A stretch of 64,000 nt of DNA from Deinococcus sp. QL22 (GTDB lineage Bacteria > Deinococcota > Deinococci > Deinococcales > Deinococcaceae): NCBI RefSeq assembly GCF_023370075.1, contig NZ_CP097152.1, positions 62,001 to 126,000 on the forward strand. The letters run 5' to 3'. The first letter of the stretch is position 1. Each line of letters opens with the position of its first letter. The position numbers and the translations under genes are program-made. The notes under the pieces are model-generated. The model saw only the letters and a list, made by a program, of their open reading frames with translations. It was not told the DNA's origin and searched no databases. Shown here piece by piece: positions 8,026 through 16,101 of the stretch.

Positions 8026-8178
8026 GGTACGCACGCACGATTCTATCGGGCCGTCGGTGTCGGTATTCACCTCGCCGTGATAGATCACGATGCTCGGGCC
8101 GGTGGCCTGAGAAACTGCCAGCGCATGGAGTTGCCCCGGTTCTTGCCAAATAACGTTGTTCAGCTCATGAACGTACAC
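8026..8178 (-). pseudogene. GyrI-like effector-binding domain fragment
   Basis: About 50 residues ending in IVIYHGEVNTDTDGPIESCV resemble the C-terminal strand of GyrI-like small-molecule binding domains found on AraC/MerR regulators (typically YHG...DGPVEVCVP). No HTH or full domain surrounds it, and the frame degenerates below 8026. I treat it as a relic. Confidence 0.4.
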
Positions 8179-8264
8179 CCGGCCCCGAACAGCAGTTCGG
8201 GGCCCTGCCGTTGCTGCACGGCCTGGGCATACGGAGGGTGGGCGACCTAGGGCAAATACCCGCG

Positions 8265-8293
8265 GTTAGTCTTATAACTGTTATAGTCCTAAC
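8265..8293. promoter_or_regulatory. Palindromic MarR operator
   Basis: A 29-bp dyad centred on 8279: outer arms GTTAG/CTAAC and inner arms TTATAAC/GTTATAG, with three mismatched pairs between. It ends only 3 bp before the marR-type start codon at 8297, so binding would block transcription or initiation. Autoregulation by the adjacent gene is inferred. Confidence 0.7.
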
Positions 8294-8296
8294 CGT

Positions 8297-8749
8297 ATGG
8301 ATGATCTGTTGACCTCCCGCCTCTGTACCGCCCTGATGCGGATTGGCACCAAGATGGCCACCGGCTTCGACCAGCACTTCGCCGCTCTGGGGCTCACCCA
8401 GGCCCAGTTCCGTTTTCTGCTCGCCGTCTGGGAGGAGGGTGAACCAGACGGGATCATGCCCTCTGTCCTCGCCGAGCACCTGCTGGTCGAGCGCGCCACC
8501 GTCTCCGTCCTCTCCACCCTCCTGGTGAACCGTGGCCTGATCGAACGCCGCCCCGGCGAAAACCGCCGTTCCCACAGGCTCGCCCTGACAGCCCAAGGAG
8601 GTGCCCTGCTTCAGCAGGCTGTTCCGCGCGCGATCCACTTGGCCGACTACACGCTCGCCACGATCGAGCCCGCGCAACTCCTGGCCTTAAGCGACCAGCT
8701 CAACCTGATCGAAGCCAGGTTGCGGGACTACACCCCGCCGGAGGAATGA
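8297..8749 (+). CDS. MarR-family transcriptional regulator
   Basis: 150 residues, winged-helix. The HTH core reads LTQAQFRFLLAVWEE, then PSVLAEHLLVERATVSVLST and LLVNRGLIERRPGENRRSHR (wing), followed by LALTAQGGALLQQA. The start at 8297 sits against a 29-bp palindrome, so the transcript may be nearly leaderless. It leads an operon of small membrane proteins (8752, 9287, 9485, 9904), the next start following within 3 bp. It probably represses that operon in response to a small ligand; the ligand is unknown. Confidence 0.9.
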   Translation: MDDLLTSRLCTALMRIGTKMATGFDQHFAALGLTQAQFRFLLAVWEEGEPDGIMPSVLAEHLLVERATVSVLSTLLVNRGLIERRPGENRRSHRLALTAQGGALLQQAVPRAIHLADYTLATIEPAQLLALSDQLNLIEARLRDYTPPEE

Positions 8750-8751
8750 TC

Positions 8752-9282
8752 ATGCCTGAACTTCTGCACCCCCTTGTGCGCACCGCGCACATCCTTTTCG
8801 GCATGGGCGGCTTCCTGCTCGGGGCTTTCGCCCTGTTCCTGCCCAAGTTCGGGCCGCACTCCCGCTGGCATCGCTGGATTGGCCGAGGGTACGGCCTGAG
8901 CATGCTGGGCATGAGCGTGCTGTCCATCCCGCTCTCCATTCGGCAGGGCGACTGGCTCTTGTTGGTGATCGGCGTGCTGACCTTGTTTTGGGTGGTGGGT
9001 GGCTGGTGGGCGCTCCGACGTTGGTTGCAGGCCCGGGCCACAGGGCAACTGGAGGTAGCGCGCCTGTGGCTGGGCCGACACATCACCCTGATGGGGTCGT
9101 CATACATCGCGGCCTGGACAGCCTTTTTGGTCAACGTTCAGCCGCTCGGTGGCAGCGCACTGCTCTTCACGCTCTACATCGCCGTGCCGTCTATCGTTGG
9201 GAGCGTGGCCATCGCCCGGGCCATGATCCGGCAGGGTCGCGTGTCCGGGCAGCCCTTCACCAGGCTTCAGAAAGGGGGCTAA
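8752..9282 (+). CDS. Conserved integral membrane protein (DUF2306-like)
   Basis: 176 residues with four to five hydrophobic segments (about residues 10-30, 45-62, 68-90, 112-132, 140-158). The His-rich first half (HPLVRTAHILFGMGGFLLG, then WHRWIGRGYG) resembles DUF2306-type membrane proteins, whose function is unsettled. The ATG at 8752 is preferred over 8746 because GGAGG (8740-8744) is better spaced. It is translationally coupled to the MarR gene, so it is likely the regulated target. Confidence 0.72.
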   Translation: MPELLHPLVRTAHILFGMGGFLLGAFALFLPKFGPHSRWHRWIGRGYGLSMLGMSVLSIPLSIRQGDWLLLVIGVLTLFWVVGGWWALRRWLQARATGQLEVARLWLGRHITLMGSSYIAAWTAFLVNVQPLGGSALLFTLYIAVPSIVGSVAIARAMIRQGRVSGQPFTRLQKGG

Positions 9283-9286
9283 GCGC

Positions 9287-9488
9287 ATGACCAAAGAAAC
9301 TCTCTTTGGTGCTTGGCCTCTTGTTCTTCGGCGTCCTGGGCACGCGCCTGTGGAGCTCTGGCTTCACGCACGCACTGACCTTGGCGTTGTGGGCAGAAGT
9401 GGTGGTATGCCTTGTGGGCTTCACGCTCCTGTTCCTGCTGCCGAAGCGTAGACAGGCCATCACACATGGAACAGGAGGAACAACATGA
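9287..9488 (+). pseudogene. Small two-TM membrane protein gene with +1 frameshift
   Basis: ATG at 9287 gives MTKETLF in one frame, while the adjacent frame reads KKLSLVLGLLFFGVLG... to a stop at 9488. Dropping one A from CCAAAGAAAC joins them into about 65 residues: MTKKLSLVLGLLFFGVLG, a second hydrophobic helix (LALWAEVVVCLVGFTLLFLL) and a basic tail. The joined product fits the operon, since its stop overlaps the next start by ATGA. Either the gene is broken, there is a sequence error, or it initiates at TTG 9306. Confidence 0.55.
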
Positions 9489-9904
9489 AACCAGAGAACC
9501 GTCGGCACGCAGGCATCATCTTGCTCGTCCTTCCCACCGTCATCTACGGCGGCGTCAGCCTTTTGACGCTTCTGACAGCTGGAGCTGACTACGCGAACAG
9601 TCCCCTGCGGCAAGACCTGTGGCGGGCTGGTCACGCCCACGCCGCCGTCCTGCTGATCTTTTCCCTTCTGGCCCTCCTGCTGGCCGAACATGCCCAACTC
9701 TCGCCCTTCTGGGAACGCCTCGCCACCACCCTGATTCCCGCTTCGGCCATCCTGTTGCCCGCTGCCTTCTTCCTGTCTGTCGCCTCGCCCACCGCGACGA
9801 AGCCCAACGGCCTGATCTCCCTGGCCTACGTCGGCGCCGTTGCGCTCGTGGTCGGTGTGCTGATCCTGGGCATCGGGTTGATGCGTCAGCCAGCAGCGAA
9901 GTGA
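9485..9904 (+). CDS. Hypothetical four-TM membrane protein
   Basis: 139 residues with four hydrophobic helices: about 10-31 (IILLVLPTVIYGGVSLL), 55-67, 81-100 and 110-132. The start overlaps the upstream stop (ATGA) and a GGAGG lies at 9476. A HAHAA segment in the second helix may bind metal or heme, but that is speculative. It belongs to the MarR-led operon. I do not recognise a named family. Confidence 0.6.
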   Translation: MKPENRRHAGIILLVLPTVIYGGVSLLTLLTAGADYANSPLRQDLWRAGHAHAAVLLIFSLLALLLAEHAQLSPFWERLATTLIPASAILLPAAFFLSVASPTATKPNGLISLAYVGAVALVVGVLILGIGLMRQPAAK

Positions 9905-10023
9905 TGAACGCTCCAGGGAAAGTCGCGTTGGGCGTTCTGTTCGTCGGAGTGTTGGTGCTGGGTGTCGGTGTCTGGCGTGCGGCCCGCCTCGCCGTGACTT
10001 ATCCGCAGTTCTGGCAGGAGTAG
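9904..10023 (+). CDS. Small single-TM protein (39 aa)
   Basis: The start overlaps the previous stop (TGATG). One hydrophobic helix (VALGVLFVGVLVLGVGVW) is followed by a short basic/aromatic tail ending PQFWQE. The TAG stop abuts the GTG start of the SGNH gene. Position and hydrophobicity support a real operon member; no function is assigned. Confidence 0.5.
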   Translation: MNAPGKVALGVLFVGVLVLGVGVWRAARLAVTYPQFWQE

Positions 10024-10326
10024 GTGGCCCGGCCGGTGGCCCTGGATGCTCTCCGTTTGATCGCGTTGGGAGACTCGACGATTCAGGCGGTTGGAGCGTC
10101 ACAACCACTTATGGGCTTTGTCGGTCTCATCGCCGCGCACATGGCGCGGCAGACTGGGCGGCCCGTCCACATCCGCAACGTGAGCGTGGGAGGGGCGACG
10201 GTGGGCGGGATGCTCCGCACGCAGCTTCCCCAGGTAAACGTCAAGGCGGCAGACCTGATCGTCGTGTCGAGTGCCAACGATCTGGAGCAGCGCGTCCCGC
10301 TCGAACAGTATCGGCGGGAGTCGACG
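10024..10326 (+). pseudogene. SGNH/GDSL hydrolase, 5' fragment truncated by an IS
   Basis: From GTG 10024 the product begins ARPVALDALRLIALGDSTIQ, with the GDS block I of SGNH hydrolases at about residues 16-18. NVSVGGATV follows (block II glycine), then VSSANDLEQRVPLEQYRR (block III Asn). The homology stops at about 10320, where GTTGCCTTAAC, resembling an IS6 end, and then IS630 sequence begin. The catalytic Asp/His block of the C-terminus is missing. The intact enzyme would be a secreted or membrane-proximal esterase/lipase-like hydrolase of about 200 residues. Confidence 0.7.
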
Positions 10327-10850
10327 GGATTCTGTTGCCTTAACTGTGCCGCACTGCTTGTACTCATGATCCACCCGTGCCGGGATACCCAGCACGGGTG
10401 GCAGCGGCCCGTGCACATGATCGAGCCATTGGTACGACTTTTCACCGAAGCAGATGACGGGCCGCGAGGCGTCGTGGGGCTGAGCATAGGTGTCCAGGAC
10501 AGCTTCCATGCGCCAAACAAAGTCCGCGCCTACTTGGGCGACACACCAACTTTGAACTTGCCACGGTTTAAACGCGTTTTTTTCAGTGTGCGCCGGACAC
10601 TTTCATCACTGATGGTGTCCACGGCACCCAACGTCACCAGACGGTCTGCCAGCAGTTGCATGATCCACTTCTCCCGGCCGTCGGGACTCGAGCAGACTTC
10701 GGTCATCAGGATCGCCGTCTGCTGGGCACCCAGTTTCGGGGGTTGTTTGGGACGCTCTTTTTCATACAGGGCGGCCTGCAGGCCGCCCTCGGCGCCTGGC
10801 CCTCGTTTTGAACACCTGGCCTCCCGTCGTTCAGCCCCCTGTTGTCATCG
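10327..10850 (-). mobile_element. IS630-family transposase relic
   Basis: Leftward frames encode GLQAALYEKERPKQPPKLG, then LLADRLVTLGAVDTISDESV with RRTLKKTRLN. After a frameshift come VQSWCVAQVGADFVWRMEAV, VICFGEKSYQWLDHV and ARVDHEYKQCGTV. These are consecutive parts of a single IS630-type transposase; the usual catalytic D of VICFDEKS is a G here. The 3' third is missing, cut at the IS6-like end near 10330. It interrupts the SGNH gene. Confidence 0.7.
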
Positions 10851-10903
10851 ACCCTGGACGGCCTGTCCATCCTCAACTTGCCAGAACTGGTGCGACAACT
10901 TTC

Positions 10904-11551
10904 CTACAGCAAACCCAATTCAAGAGCCCGGAGCACAGCACGAATGCGATCTCTGGTCTGCAACTTGGACAGCACGTTACTGACATAACTCTTGACGGTT
11001 CCCTCGGTGGTTTGCAATGCATCGGCAATCTCCCGGTTGCTGTACCCGCCAGCCATCAGGCGCAGAACCTCGTTCTCCCTGACCGTCAAGCCAATCCCTG
11101 CCACGCTGAGATCGTCTGTGACCGGCCGTTTTAGACTCTCTAATCCCCTGAGGGTGCGCTCGGTCACGGCCGGTTGCAGCCACCGCCCACCCGCCGCCAC
11201 CACCCTGACGGCGTCGAGCAGCACCTGAATACAGACGTCTTTCAGGAGGTAGCCTTTGGCTCCCGCCTTGACGGCGTCGAATACCAGTTCATCGTCGTCG
11301 AAGGTGGTTAAAATCAGGGTCGGCGGCAGGGCTTGAGCAGCGTTGAGGCGCCGCAATACGCCCAGACCGTCGAGCCGCGGCATACGGACGTCAAGCAGCA
11401 CGATGTCCGGCTTGACCTTTGGAATGACTTCTAAAGCCACCAAACCGTCTTCAGCCTCCGCAATGACCTCAATGTCAGGAGCAAGGTCAAGCATGCTTCG
11501 CAGACCCTGACGCACCAGCGTCTGGTCGTCAACCAGGCAGGCGCGGATCAC
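10904..11551 (-). CDS. NarL/LuxR-type response regulator
   Basis: 215 residues. GTG start at 11551, which overlaps the kinase stop (GTGA), indicating translational coupling. The receiver domain (residues 1-120) shows the acidic pair CLVDD, the phospho-acceptor in IVLLDVRMP, LTTFDDDELV and the conserved Lys in GAKGYLLKD. The C-terminal LuxR HTH (about 148-205) reads LTVRENEVLRLMAGGYSNRE then IADALQTTEGTVKSYVSNVL. It is phosphorylated by the kinase encoded immediately upstream. Target genes are not evident; the lipoprotein at 12815-13525, in the same orientation, may be functionally linked. Confidence 0.92.
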   Translation of the reverse strand: MIRACLVDDQTLVRQGLRSMLDLAPDIEVIAEAEDGLVALEVIPKVKPDIVLLDVRMPRLDGLGVLRRLNAAQALPPTLILTTFDDDELVFDAVKAGAKGYLLKDVCIQVLLDAVRVVAAGGRWLQPAVTERTLRGLESLKRPVTDDLSVAGIGLTVRENEVLRLMAGGYSNREIADALQTTEGTVKSYVSNVLSKLQTRDRIRAVLRALELGLL

Positions 11552-12720
11552 GAGTGCACTATAAGCGGGAGTGTTGCCAGCAGCACCACACCTGCACCAT
11601 GATGAGTATCGATCTTCAACTGACCTCCTATGCTTTCGAGCCGCTCCTGCATGCCTTTCAGGCCGCAGCCGGGGCGGAGGGCTCTGACCCCCCGACCATC
11701 GTCGTGGGCATGCAGGTGCAGGCAGTCGGCCTGCCACTCCAGGATCAGCCACACATTGCGGGCAGCGCCATGTTTGACCGCGTTCGCCACAATTTCTTGA
11801 CTGCACCGCAGCAACACCTGGGTGCGTAGCGGGTCGATCACGGCCAGGTTCTCAGGCAGGGTCGCATGAACCTGAACGTCCGTCCAGCGCTGCTGAAGCA
11901 GGTCAAGCTCCGCCCTGATGTCCAGCACTGCTTCACTGCGCATCGCCCCCACCGCCTCACGCACGCTGCTCAGCAGCAGCTTGGCAATCGCCCCAGCACG
12001 TTCGACATGGACTTGGCTGCGCTCGTCCTGTGTCCCGTGCTCAGCCACCTGAAGGTTCATGGTCAGCGCCGTCAGGTGATGCCCAACCAGATCATGCAGT
12101 TCGCGGGCAATCCGGAGGCGCTCAGCGTCACGGGAGGCCTGCACCAACAGAGCACGGGTCTGCTGCAACTCTTCGACCACCACCGTCAGCCGCTGCCGCG
12201 CCTGCACCTCGCGAACCGCCACCTGGGCACTCAGCACCGCAAATACCTGAAAGCACAGGTAGCCTGTGGTATACGACACCGCATCGAACAGTGGCCAATT
12301 TACACTGAGCACTGTAAATAGGCCAAGGGTCTGCACGGCCACCCAGAGCAGGGCCTGATGCATGGGTAAGATGGCACCCACATGCATGGCCGTGACCAAC
12401 AACATGCCGGACAGCAGACTGTTGCCGTTGAAAATGTGGTTGGCGATCAGGGCAAGGCCCACCTCTAGGGCACACAGCCACAGCTTGATCCGCAGTGGCC
12501 AGCGGGCGCTGCGGGTGTCGGTGGCAACCCACAAGACGGCACCAAATCCCAACAGGCACAACCCGAATGACAGATACTCGTCTTGGGTGAGACGCCAAGG
12601 TTTACCGGGAAGGGCCAAGAGGGCGTGGGTGCTCACAGCCAACCAAGTGGCCAGGCCCACGCCACGCAAGATGTGTCTCAGTTCACCAAAGGGCGTGAGG
12701 GCAGCAGTAGGAAGGGCCAC
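11548..12720 (-). CDS. HisKA_3-type membrane sensor histidine kinase
   Basis: 390 residues. Start GTG 12720 chosen because AGGAG lies 5 bp upstream; a longer frame to 12912 runs into the preceding gene. The N-terminal half has five to six TM helices (about residues 25-175). A coiled linker (about 185-215) follows, then the dimerisation/phospho-His box RIARELHDLVGHHLTALTMN and a HATPase_c domain with EIVANAVKHGA and the HDDGRGV glycine box. It pairs with the NarL-type regulator downstream. The signal is unknown; the architecture suggests sensing within the membrane, as in DesK-like kinases. Confidence 0.9.
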   Translation of the reverse strand: MALPTAALTPFGELRHILRGVGLATWLAVSTHALLALPGKPWRLTQDEYLSFGLCLLGFGAVLWVATDTRSARWPLRIKLWLCALEVGLALIANHIFNGNSLLSGMLLVTAMHVGAILPMHQALLWVAVQTLGLFTVLSVNWPLFDAVSYTTGYLCFQVFAVLSAQVAVREVQARQRLTVVVEELQQTRALLVQASRDAERLRIARELHDLVGHHLTALTMNLQVAEHGTQDERSQVHVERAGAIAKLLLSSVREAVGAMRSEAVLDIRAELDLLQQRWTDVQVHATLPENLAVIDPLRTQVLLRCSQEIVANAVKHGAARNVWLILEWQADCLHLHAHDDGRGVRALRPGCGLKGMQERLESIGGQLKIDTHHGAGVVLLATLPLIVHS

Positions 12721-12814
12721 GTTGCTCCTATCAAGTTTCCTGAGAAAGGGGACAAGCCCCCCCACGTCTGGCGTGGAGAGGCGCTGCAACGGATGACCGT
12801 TCGACCAAAAGGCT

Positions 12815-13525
12815 TCAGGGGTAAAAGGAGCCCGCGCCGCGCAGACGTACTGCTTGGTAGAAGCCTTCAGCTGCAGCGTAGCAAGGATATTTGCGCCAGC
12901 CCAGCGTGTCACATTTTAAGCGCATATGCTGTTTAAACTGACTGTCGACCCATGCCCGGTGGTTGCCGTTGAGTAGATTGGGATACAGACGGGCGTTGCG
13001 GTAGCCGAAATCATGGGCCAGGCAGGGCCAGTAAAACTCATCGCTCCAGCCGGTATATTCCGAGGGCCCACTGCAGCCGTCATTCGACCAGTTAAATCGG
13101 GGGAAGCGGGACTTGTTGAAGCTGTAGTTGCCACGGAAGTTGTTGTCACCAGCAATGTTGGTGTAAATGTACTGAGCGTAAGGGGCTGCCTGAGGGTTGA
13201 GCTTGCCGCTGGGCACCTCAATGTTGAGGGGCTGGGCGCCCATCTGTAGGTCTAGTTCAAAGCTCTGAATCAGGGCACCGAGGTCAACCACTTGGCCTGC
13301 ATCGTCCACAGGCGCGGTGAGCGTCCCGGCGGCCACCTGTGCCTGCACATCTCTCAACTCCTGAAGCTGGTGGCGCAGAGCGTTTTGCTGCGCAGGGGAC
13401 AGCAGGGTGACCTGGAATGGCGCGGGAGCAGCGGCCGTGCTGGAAGGGGTGACGTCCGGCACCTGACCACAGGCCGACAGGACGAGTGCGCCTAAAGCAA
13501 TAAACCCGACGGGGAAGTTCTTCAT
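12815..13525 (-). CDS. Phospholipase A2-like lipoprotein
   Basis: 236 residues. Start at 13525 (MKNFPVGFIALGALVLSACG), with AGGAG upstream. The lipobox LSAC makes it a probable lipoprotein anchored outside the cytoplasmic membrane. After a Pro/Ala linker and a helical region (to about residue 130), the C-terminal domain has NDGCSGP, then FYWPCLAHDFGYRN, the His-Asp catalytic pair and flanking Cys of prokaryotic PLA2 (PF09056 type), followed by HMRLKCDTLGW and CYAAAEGFYQAVR, giving paired cysteines. It would hydrolyse the sn-2 ester of phospholipids outside the cell. It precedes the two-component genes by 94 bp on the same strand. Confidence 0.82.
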   Translation of the reverse strand: MKNFPVGFIALGALVLSACGQVPDVTPSSTAAAPAPFQVTLLSPAQQNALRHQLQELRDVQAQVAAGTLTAPVDDAGQVVDLGALIQSFELDLQMGAQPLNIEVPSGKLNPQAAPYAQYIYTNIAGDNNFRGNYSFNKSRFPRFNWSNDGCSGPSEYTGWSDEFYWPCLAHDFGYRNARLYPNLLNGNHRAWVDSQFKQHMRLKCDTLGWRKYPCYAAAEGFYQAVRLRGAGSFYP

Positions 13526-13775
13526 AGCGTGCTCCTTGAACGGTGGGGTGACCTCAAGTGAGAGATGAACTGCCAACCTCAGCTCAAGCGAATCTTCGGA
13601 AATGAGCAGAGTGTGCTGCAGCTAAGACAGAGCGTAAACACTGGAAGCGCTCCGGAGTAGTGCCACAAGTTAGCTCAATATGTTGTCACCAATTTATGAT
13701 GCTCTCATCCCGATCTTAGGGCGCTTGTGGCCTCAGCACTTGACGTTTTAAAGAGTTGCCGTGGTTCTGTAAACT

Positions 13776-14358
13776 AAACGACCCTAGGGGTTTGGGAGCG
13801 ACAGGGGTCTCCTTCCATCTGAGAGCAGGAACGTGTCTTGCGCTTGATTGGAACCGCTCTGGTGATGCTCGAGATCCTCCTGCCCCAGCTCCTCGGTGAT
13901 GTTCCCCGGACTCCCTGCTCCCTATCCCACGCCCCAACAGTGTCGTCCCCCATCTCGAAAAACGAGATGGGGGAATTCTTTCTGGAGCACCCGGGAAGTG
14001 CGCCCCTTGAGCCGCTTCACCAGAGCACTCCCCGACCGCGCAGGTGGATCTTCCAAGTGCAGCTGCACCGGATCGCACCTCACGACGCCCTTCAACATGC
14101 CAACGTCTTCCGCACCGCCAATGTGAATCAGGAGTTCGCGGCATCGAAGGTTCACTTCACCGACTAAGACGTGATACCGGTACGTTGTCGCCCACACCAG
14201 ATATACCGTCAGCCGACTGACCGTATGACTTCCTGACCGACTCCCGCGCACTGCTCAACGCTACCCGGTGGCCTGATCCGTTCCAGCATCTGAAAGACTT
14301 GCACTCCAGTGCATGGCTGAAGACCAGCGGGTTGGGACAGTGAAGGCCACACAACCCC
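13776..14358 (-). mobile_element. IS200/IS605-type element, copy 1 (inactive)
   Basis: About 583 bp, nearly identical to 44066-44659. The leftward tnpA begins near 14251 with LTVYLVWATTYRYHVLVGEV and continues to ALVKRLKGRTSRVLQKEFPH. The HUH motif is DPVQLHL (first His lost), and the catalytic Tyr region is DDLEHH (Tyr lost). A TAG (GVG-stop) adds a nonsense codon. The left-end hairpin TGCACT-CC-AGTGCA (14300-14313) remains; the right-end hairpin seen in copy 2 is deleted. At 13947-13973 the loop of a 27-bp palindrome reads AAAAA where copy 2 reads TTTTT. Confidence 0.8.
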
Positions 14359-14476
14359 GCATGAAGCGGGGCGGTGAGCGCGGAGGCGTGAAGTAATACT
14401 GCCGCCGCAATGGTGGTAGCCGGAGCCGCTTGGCGCCACCGCACTGCGTGGAGCCGGAGCGGATGGACAGCGGCCC

Positions 14477-15223
14477 TCATAGCAACTGCTCTTCCAGATG
14501 CCGCCGCAGCGGTTCCAGTGCAGCCCGGTCACGCGGGCGGGATGTCGGCGGGCGCACGTCCTCGCCCACTTCACCGCCACGCAGCAGGATGACCCGGTCG
14601 GCCAATTTCAGGGCTTCGTCCAGATCGTGCGTGACCAGCAGCGTGGTGGCTCCGGTGTCGTCGAGCAGGGTCTCCAGAAGCGCGTGCATGCTGGCGCGGG
14701 TCAGGGCGGCGAGTGCGCCGAACGGTTCGTCTAGCAAGAGCAGGGCTGGACGGTGAGCCAACGCGCGGGCCAAGGCCACCCGCTGCCGCTGCCCGCCGGA
14801 GAGTTCGTGCGGGTAAGTCTCGGCGCGGTCTGCGAGGCCCACGCCGGCCAGCGCGGTCAGGCCGTAAGCCCGCTCAGCACGCGGCAGCCCCAGCGTCACG
14901 TTGTCCAGTGCGCCCAGCCACGGCAATAGCCGGTCTTCTTGAAACATGACCCGTACCCGCGCCTCGTCCCTGGCCTGCCGAATCTGCACCTCTCCGGCGC
15001 TGTGGGGCGTGAGGCCCGCCAATACCCGCAACAGCGTCGTTTTGCCGCCGCCACTGGCTCCTACCACCGCCACCCGTTCACCAGGGGCCACATCCAGGGT
15101 CAGGTCACTCAGCACCGTGTTGGAGCCAAACATCACGCTGAGATTCTGAACATGCACGCTGGCTCCGTCTCCTGCCCGCAGGGACATGGGGTTGGGCAGG
15201 CGAACAGCGGAGGTGGCCGTCAT
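14477..15223 (-). CDS. ssuB: Aliphatic sulfonate ABC transporter ATP-binding protein
   Basis: 248 residues, soluble ATPase energising sulfonate import. Walker A GASGGGKTTL (about residues 48-57), Q-loop MFQEDRLLPW, signature LSGGQRQRVALARAL, Walker B LLLLDEPFGAL and the His switch LVTHDLDEAL are all intact. The EDRLLPW after the Q-loop is typical of the nitrate/sulfonate/taurine branch. ATG 15223 overlaps the ssuC stop, so it is translationally coupled and is the last gene of ssuDACB. Assignment to sulfonates rests on the operon. Confidence 0.9.
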   Translation of the reverse strand: MTATSAVRLPNPMSLRAGDGASVHVQNLSVMFGSNTVLSDLTLDVAPGERVAVVGASGGGKTTLLRVLAGLTPHSAGEVQIRQARDEARVRVMFQEDRLLPWLGALDNVTLGLPRAERAYGLTALAGVGLADRAETYPHELSGGQRQRVALARALAHRPALLLLDEPFGALAALTRASMHALLETLLDDTGATTLLVTHDLDEALKLADRVILLRGGEVGEDVRPPTSRPRDRAALEPLRRHLEEQLL

Positions 15224-16101
15224 GCCTGCACCTGCCAGGGCAAAAGGCGCCGTTCCAGCCCTCGTACGAGTGAGTCGGCAACCTTGCCGATCAGGGCGTA
15301 AATGAGGATCGCCAGCACGATTACGTCGGTACGAAAGAACTCGCGGGCGTCCATCGCCAGAAAACCGATGCCGCTGCTGGCCGCAAACGATTCGCTGACC
15401 ACCAGCGCCAGCCACGAGATGCCTAGCGCGTACCGCACGCCGATCAGGACGCTGGGGAGCGCTCCCGGCAACGACACGCGGCGGAAGGTCTCCAGTGGTG
15501 AGAGCCCGTACACACGGGCCATTTCCGTGAGCTTGGGATCGATGCTCCGGACGCCGTGCAGGGCGTTGAGGTACACAGGGAAGAAGGTCGCCAGCGCAAT
15601 CAGGAAGACCTTGCCGCTTTCACCGATGCCGAACCAGAGGATCACCAGCGGAATCAGGGCCAGGTTGGGAATGGTGCGGATCATCTGAAACGAGGAGTCC
15701 AGCAGCAGGTGCGCCGTCCGGAAGGTGCCGGTCAGGATGCCCAGCGCAAAGCCCAGTCCACCCCCAATCAGCACGCCTGTTCCGGCCCGCCCCAGACTGA
15801 TCAGGAAGTGGTGCCACAGTTCGCCGTTGCGGGCCAACTCCCAAAACGCGCCGACCACCGCACTCGGCGCGGGCAGCACCCGTGGATTGAGCCAGCCCAC
15901 GCTGGACGCCAATTGCCAGAAGGCTACCAGCAGCACCGGCACGAGCCAGCGCACGCCTTCCAGCAACCACTTGGGTGCGGGACGGCGGGGAGCTGCCTGA
16001 ACCGAACTGGATGCGGGCCGCCCCGTGATGGCCCCGGTCAGGACGTCCTGGGTGATCTTGACCTGCGTCCCCTGCCCCTGCGGACTCCGCACCTGAGTCA
16101 T
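15220..16101 (-). CDS. ssuC: Aliphatic sulfonate ABC transporter permease
   Basis: 293 residues. An extended hydrophilic N-terminus (about 45 residues) precedes six predicted TM helices, the first at about 50-70 (WLVPVLLVAFWQLASSVGW). The cytoplasmic EAA loop reads EMARVYGLSPLETFRRVSLP, ending in the GALPSVLIGVRYALG segment typical of SsuC/TauC. Its start overlaps the end of ssuA and its stop overlaps ssuB. It forms the membrane channel for sulfonates with SsuB and SsuA. Confidence 0.9.
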   Translation of the reverse strand: MTQVRSPQGQGTQVKITQDVLTGAITGRPASSSVQAAPRRPAPKWLLEGVRWLVPVLLVAFWQLASSVGWLNPRVLPAPSAVVGAFWELARNGELWHHFLISLGRAGTGVLIGGGLGFALGILTGTFRTAHLLLDSSFQMIRTIPNLALIPLVILWFGIGESGKVFLIALATFFPVYLNALHGVRSIDPKLTEMARVYGLSPLETFRRVSLPGALPSVLIGVRYALGISWLALVVSESFAASSGIGFLAMDAREFFRTDVIVLAILIYALIGKVADSLVRGLERRLLPWQVQA

